Shown here: piece by piece, positions 1 through 6,410 of the stretch
Position numbering within the stretch: the first letter of the stretch is position 1
Layout: each line of letters opens with the position of its first letter
Notes under the pieces: model-generated
The model's database searches: none
What the model was told of the DNA's origin: nothing
The model's input: the letters and a program-made list of their open reading frames with translations, nothing else
Assembly: GCA_030040695.1 (NCBI GenBank)
Contig: JASHTE010000106.1
Coordinates: 1-6,410, forward strand
From: Vulcanimicrobiota bacterium
GTDB taxonomy: Bacteria > Vulcanimicrobiota > Vulcanimicrobiia > Vulcanimicrobiales > Vulcanimicrobiaceae
Reading direction: 5' to 3'
DNA: 6,410 nt
Position numbers and translations under genes: made by a program

Positions 1-921
1 GGCGATCTGAACTCCCGCGTCGCGCAACGCGAGGCTGAAGGCGTCCTCGGCGAAGCGCGGCGGATTTGGAACGCGATAGGCGTAGAGCGTCGGCTTGTCC
101 GTCACCTTTACCGTGCCGGAGATCGTGACGATGCGTCCGCCGTGGCCGTCGTCTGCGTCGGTTATCGCGATGCTGTCATCGGTACTCATCTCGGCGGTGG
201 TCGCGGCGTTGACGAAGCGCGCGTACGGAGTCTGCGGCGAGATCGAGAGAATCTGCGCGGCGTCGCCGACGTGCGCTCCCGGTGCAATGATGACGTCGAC
301 GACGTTGTCGTTCAGGATCATCGGCGAGATCTCGGTGCCGGTGCCGGGCTCGGCGCCGCCGTCGGGAAAGAGCGATGCGTCGACGACGACACGCCCCGTG
401 ACGCTGCGTATTCCTTGTGCCGCGACCTGACGCGCAAGGTCGCGCAGCACGGTCAGAGGATCGCCGGGAACGGCCTTTGTTTCGGGTGAGCCGTCGTAGG
501 CGTGATCTTCGTTCTCAAACGCGAGTGTGCCGTCGGATTGAATGCGCTGCGAGATGTCCGGATCGCCGGACGCGACGAGAACGAGATCCCCGTGCAGCAC
601 GCCGTCTTGCACCGGCCCGGTTCGGTAGACCGGCGTCGTGAAGCGAAAGTCGGGGCCGAGAACGCCGAGCGCCGTGCCCTCGGTGAGCGTCTTGGTTGTC
701 GAAGCGGGAATGAAGAGACGGTGAGCGTTGACGCTATAGAGCATGCGCTTCGTGTCGAGGTCGTAGACGGCTATGCCGAAGATCGCGCGCGCGTAGCGGG
801 GCGTCTGCATGAGCCCGGCGGTCGCTTGCGCGAGACGGCTCGGCCGCGTCGCAGCCGCCGCGGTTGAAGAAAAGAGGAAGATCGCCGCTGCCGATGCAGC
901 GGCACAACGAAGAATACGCAT
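1..921 (-). CDS. dacB: D-alanyl-D-alanine carboxypeptidase/endopeptidase, family S13 (DacB/PBP4 type), C-terminus beyond window
   Basis: This is an exported penicillin-binding protein of peptidase family S13, which trims or cleaves D-Ala-containing peptidoglycan cross-links outside the membrane. The minus strand reads without a stop from an ATG at 921 to base 1, giving 307 residues. Residues 1-24 form a Sec signal peptide: MRILRC, a hydrophobic core AAIFLF, then an Ala-rich cleavage region. The SxxK nucleophile motif is STTK at residues 74-77 (catalytic Ser74, Lys77), preceded by IPA. The segment HGDLVLVASGDPDI (about 110-123) is typical of S13, as is LNDNVVDV (about 203-210). The large insert between SxxK and SxN fits the family. 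The SxN and KTG motifs should lie past base 1 and cannot be checked. An in-frame ATG at 945 is an alternative start adding eight residues; 921 gives the cleaner signal peptide. Family assignment is firm; carboxypeptidase versus endopeptidase activity is not resolved. Confidence 0.93.
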   Translation of the reverse strand, partial: MRILRCAAASAAAIFLFSSTAAAATRPSRLAQATAGLMQTPRYARAIFGIAVYDLDTKRMLYSVNAHRLFIPASTTKTLTEGTALGVLGPDFRFTTPVYRTGPVQDGVLHGDLVLVASGDPDISQRIQSDGTLAFENEDHAYDGSPETKAVPGDPLTVLRDLARQVAAQGIRSVTGRVVVDASLFPDGGAEPGTGTEISPMILNDNVVDVIIAPGAHVGDAAQILSISPQTPYARFVNAATTAEMSTDDSIAITDADDGHGGRIVTISGTVKVTDKPTLYAYRVPNPPRFAEDAFSLALRDAGVQIA

Positions 922-946
922 CGTAGTCTCGAAGTTAAGGCCCATG
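919..946. other. divergent start region with nearly overlapping start codons
   Basis: The minus-strand dacB ATG (921-919) and the plus-strand ATG at 944 are separated by only 22 bases. The palindrome CATG at 943-946 contains both the plus-strand start and an alternative in-frame dacB start at 945. There is no room for promoters or 5' leaders between the genes, so each promoter, if present, must lie within the other gene's coding sequence, or the transcripts are leaderless. Only weak Shine-Dalgarno-like sequence is visible: AAGG at 937-940, three bases before the plus-strand ATG. I see no convincing -10/-35 pair. Confidence 0.55.
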
Positions 947-1402
947 CTCGCTCTCGTCCTGCCGCTTCTCGTTGCCGCCGCCCCGACCGTGCAGCCCGCT
1001 CCCGTCCAGGTTCCCTCGCCGCCCGCGGTCGCCTCGACCCCGGCTCCGCCCTCGCCGCTGCCGACTGCGGCTGCCACCACGGTGCCGAATCCCGCAGTCG
1101 ACGCGCGCGCTCGTGAGTGGTTCCACCGGCTACAAGACGGCCGTATCGACTTCTCGCAGCTCGACGATCAGGCGAAGCAGGCGTTGAACTCCGACGTTAT
1201 CCTCATGACGCAGACGCAGTGGAGTCTCCTCGGTTGGCCGGTCTCCTTCGACGAGGTGCGACAAGAGCCGCCGAGCATCGCGACGCCGGAATGGATGTAC
1301 CTGTACCGCATGGTCTTCTCCGACGATAGCGTGCTCGATTTCTTCTTCGGTATCGACGCACAAGGGCTGATCAGCGGGATGCGCCTCGCACCGGAACAGT
1401 AG
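944..1402 (+). CDS. small exported protein with Pro/Ala-rich linker and unassigned C-terminal domain
   Basis: I do not recognise this 152-residue protein as a named family. Residues 1-13 (MLALVLPLLVAAA) look like a short signal peptide or membrane anchor lacking the usual basic N-terminus. Residues 14-50 are a low-complexity Pro/Ala/Val/Thr linker of the kind that tethers a domain outside the membrane. Residues 52-150 look globular. They have an amphipathic helix (AREWFHRLQDGRID), a second helical stretch, a WSLLGWP turn, and alternating beta-like segments (WMYLYRMVFSDDSVLDFFFGID, then GLISGMRLAP). This helix-then-strands order resembles small NTF2-like or DUF3887-like domains, but that is inference only. 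The same reading frame stays open upstream to 809, but those codons are antisense to dacB and give no signal peptide, so ATG 944 is preferred. It lies 18 bases before the HAD gene. Coding status rests on the signal-linker-domain layout and the fit to the neighbouring genes. Confidence 0.7.
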   Translation: MLALVLPLLVAAAPTVQPAPVQVPSPPAVASTPAPPSPLPTAAATTVPNPAVDARAREWFHRLQDGRIDFSQLDDQAKQALNSDVILMTQTQWSLLGWPVSFDEVRQEPPSIATPEWMYLYRMVFSDDSVLDFFFGIDAQGLISGMRLAPEQ

Positions 1403-1420
1403 CGCTCTCTCCTTCTCGAC

Positions 1421-2167
1421 ATGGCGTCCCGCAACATCGAGGTCGTACTCTTCGATCTCGACGACACGCTTCACGACGACACGGCCTCGTTTACGCAAGC
1501 CGCGCACCGTGCCGCAGCCGACGTCGCCGCTGAACACAAGATCGACGCAGCGGCGCTTGCGGACGCCTACATCGAAGAGGCGTTCGCTTTCTGGGGCGAG
1601 CTCACCGCGGCGCAACTGAACAGACGCGTGGCGAATATCCGTCAGCAACTTTGGGCGAAGGCGCTCGCGCGCCTCGGGATCGTCGACGACGGTCTCGCCG
1701 AGCGCTGTGCGCGTGCCTTCAACACCTATCGGCGTGAGTACCTCACCGTATTTCCGGGCGTACTCGAGCTCCTACGGTCACTGCGCGACGACGGCAAGCG
1801 CATCGGACTCGTTACCAACGGTTTCGCCGAGACGCATCACGAGAAGATTACACTCTTGAAGATCCGCGACTTCTTCGACGCGATCTTCGTCGCCGACGAG
1901 ATCGGTATGGTGAAACCGGATCCGCGGCTCTTCACCCACGCCTGCACGGTGCTCGGCGCAAGCCCACGCGAATCGGCGATGGTAGGCGACCGCTACGAGC
2001 GCGACATTCTGGGTGCGATCGAGGCCGGGCTGTTCACGATCTGGGTGAACGTTCGGGGCGAGGAGCTGCCCGCAGGCGCTCTGCCGCCGAACGCGGTCTG
2101 CGACTCGGTGCTCGAAGTCCGCCGGATTCTGGAGAGCGCATCCGCCATCGCCGCTCAGGGTTCATAG
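1421..2167 (+). CDS. HAD-superfamily hydrolase (subfamily IA, YjjG/phosphoglycolate-phosphatase-like)
   Basis: This is a 248-residue cytoplasmic haloacid-dehalogenase-type phosphohydrolase, probably a small-molecule or nucleotide phosphatase. All four HAD motifs are present. Motif I is FDLDDT, with nucleophile Asp12, general acid/base Asp14 and Thr16. Motif II is LVTNG (Thr132). Motif III is the lysine of GMVKPDP (Lys165). Motif IV is VGDRYERD (Asp190, Asp195), which coordinates Mg2+. An alpha-helical cap lies between motifs I and II (about residues 20-110), which marks subfamily [16 protein letters not shown] leading into motif II is typical of subfamily IA. Length is normal. The upstream in-frame stop at 1400-1402 leaves ATG 1421 as the first start, with no strong ribosome binding site. 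The stop codon is 10 bases before uvrA, so co-transcription is likely. Substrate cannot be told from sequence; a nucleotide 5'-phosphatase like YjjG is one option. Confidence 0.9.
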   Translation: MASRNIEVVLFDLDDTLHDDTASFTQAAHRAAADVAAEHKIDAAALADAYIEEAFAFWGELTAAQLNRRVANIRQQLWAKALARLGIVDDGLAERCARAFNTYRREYLTVFPGVLELLRSLRDDGKRIGLVTNGFAETHHEKITLLKIRDFFDAIFVADEIGMVKPDPRLFTHACTVLGASPRESAMVGDRYERDILGAIEAGLFTIWVNVRGEELPAGALPPNAVCDSVLEVRRILESASAIAAQGS

Positions 2168-2177
2168 GTTTCGTACC

Positions 2178-6410
<4,233 letters not shown>

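Noticed and set aside
95..867. Several overlapping plus-strand open frames
   Set aside because: They lie opposite the S13 peptidase frame, which carries a signal peptide and family motifs; they show only low-complexity Arg/Ala/Ser translations.
809..943. Upstream extension of the 944 gene to an ATG at 809
   Set aside because: The added 45 residues are antisense to the dacB signal peptide and would bury the signal-like MLALVLPLLVAAA inside the protein.

Overview
The window is GC-rich, densely coding bacterial chromosome with almost no intergenic DNA. It holds five protein genes: two are cut by the window edges, and four lie on the plus strand in a tight run. The genes are conserved housekeeping or envelope genes and do not fix the taxon. 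The general look (GC-rich, uvrA next to ligA, an S13 peptidase, an alanine/proline-rich secreted protein) would suit an uncultured GC-rich phylum such as Eremiobacterota/WPS-2, but that is a weak impression and not a determination.

Left side (1-921, minus strand): the N-terminal 307 residues of a secreted D-Ala-D-Ala carboxypeptidase/endopeptidase of family S13 (DacB/PBP4 type). Its start lies about 20 bases from the start of a divergent gene at 944. That gene encodes a small exported protein with a proline/alanine-rich linker and an unassigned globular C-terminal domain.

Middle (1421-5144, plus strand): a HAD-family phosphatase, then full-length uvrA (excinuclease ABC subunit A). UvrA has both ABC cassettes, three pairs of zinc-binding cysteine motifs and a C-terminal tail of about 40 residues.

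Right side (5119-6410, plus strand): ligA (NAD+-dependent DNA ligase), open at the window end. It starts at a GTG inside the last 26 bases of uvrA. The plus-strand genes are separated by 18 and 10 bases and then by a 26-base overlap, so they probably form one transcription unit. UvrA (damage recognition in nucleotide excision repair) and LigA (nick sealing) act at opposite ends of the same repair pathway.

The most notable feature is inside ligA. About 80-87 bases (roughly 5822-5908) have the look of a dispersed intergenic repeat: two related TGTCATCCYGAGCG units, a perfect short palindrome and imperfect inverted ends. They are read through in frame and add about 27 residues to the adenylation domain compared with E. 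coli LigA. Every catalytic motif on both sides is intact, so this looks like a repeat element carried as a tolerated protein insertion in a normally essential gene.
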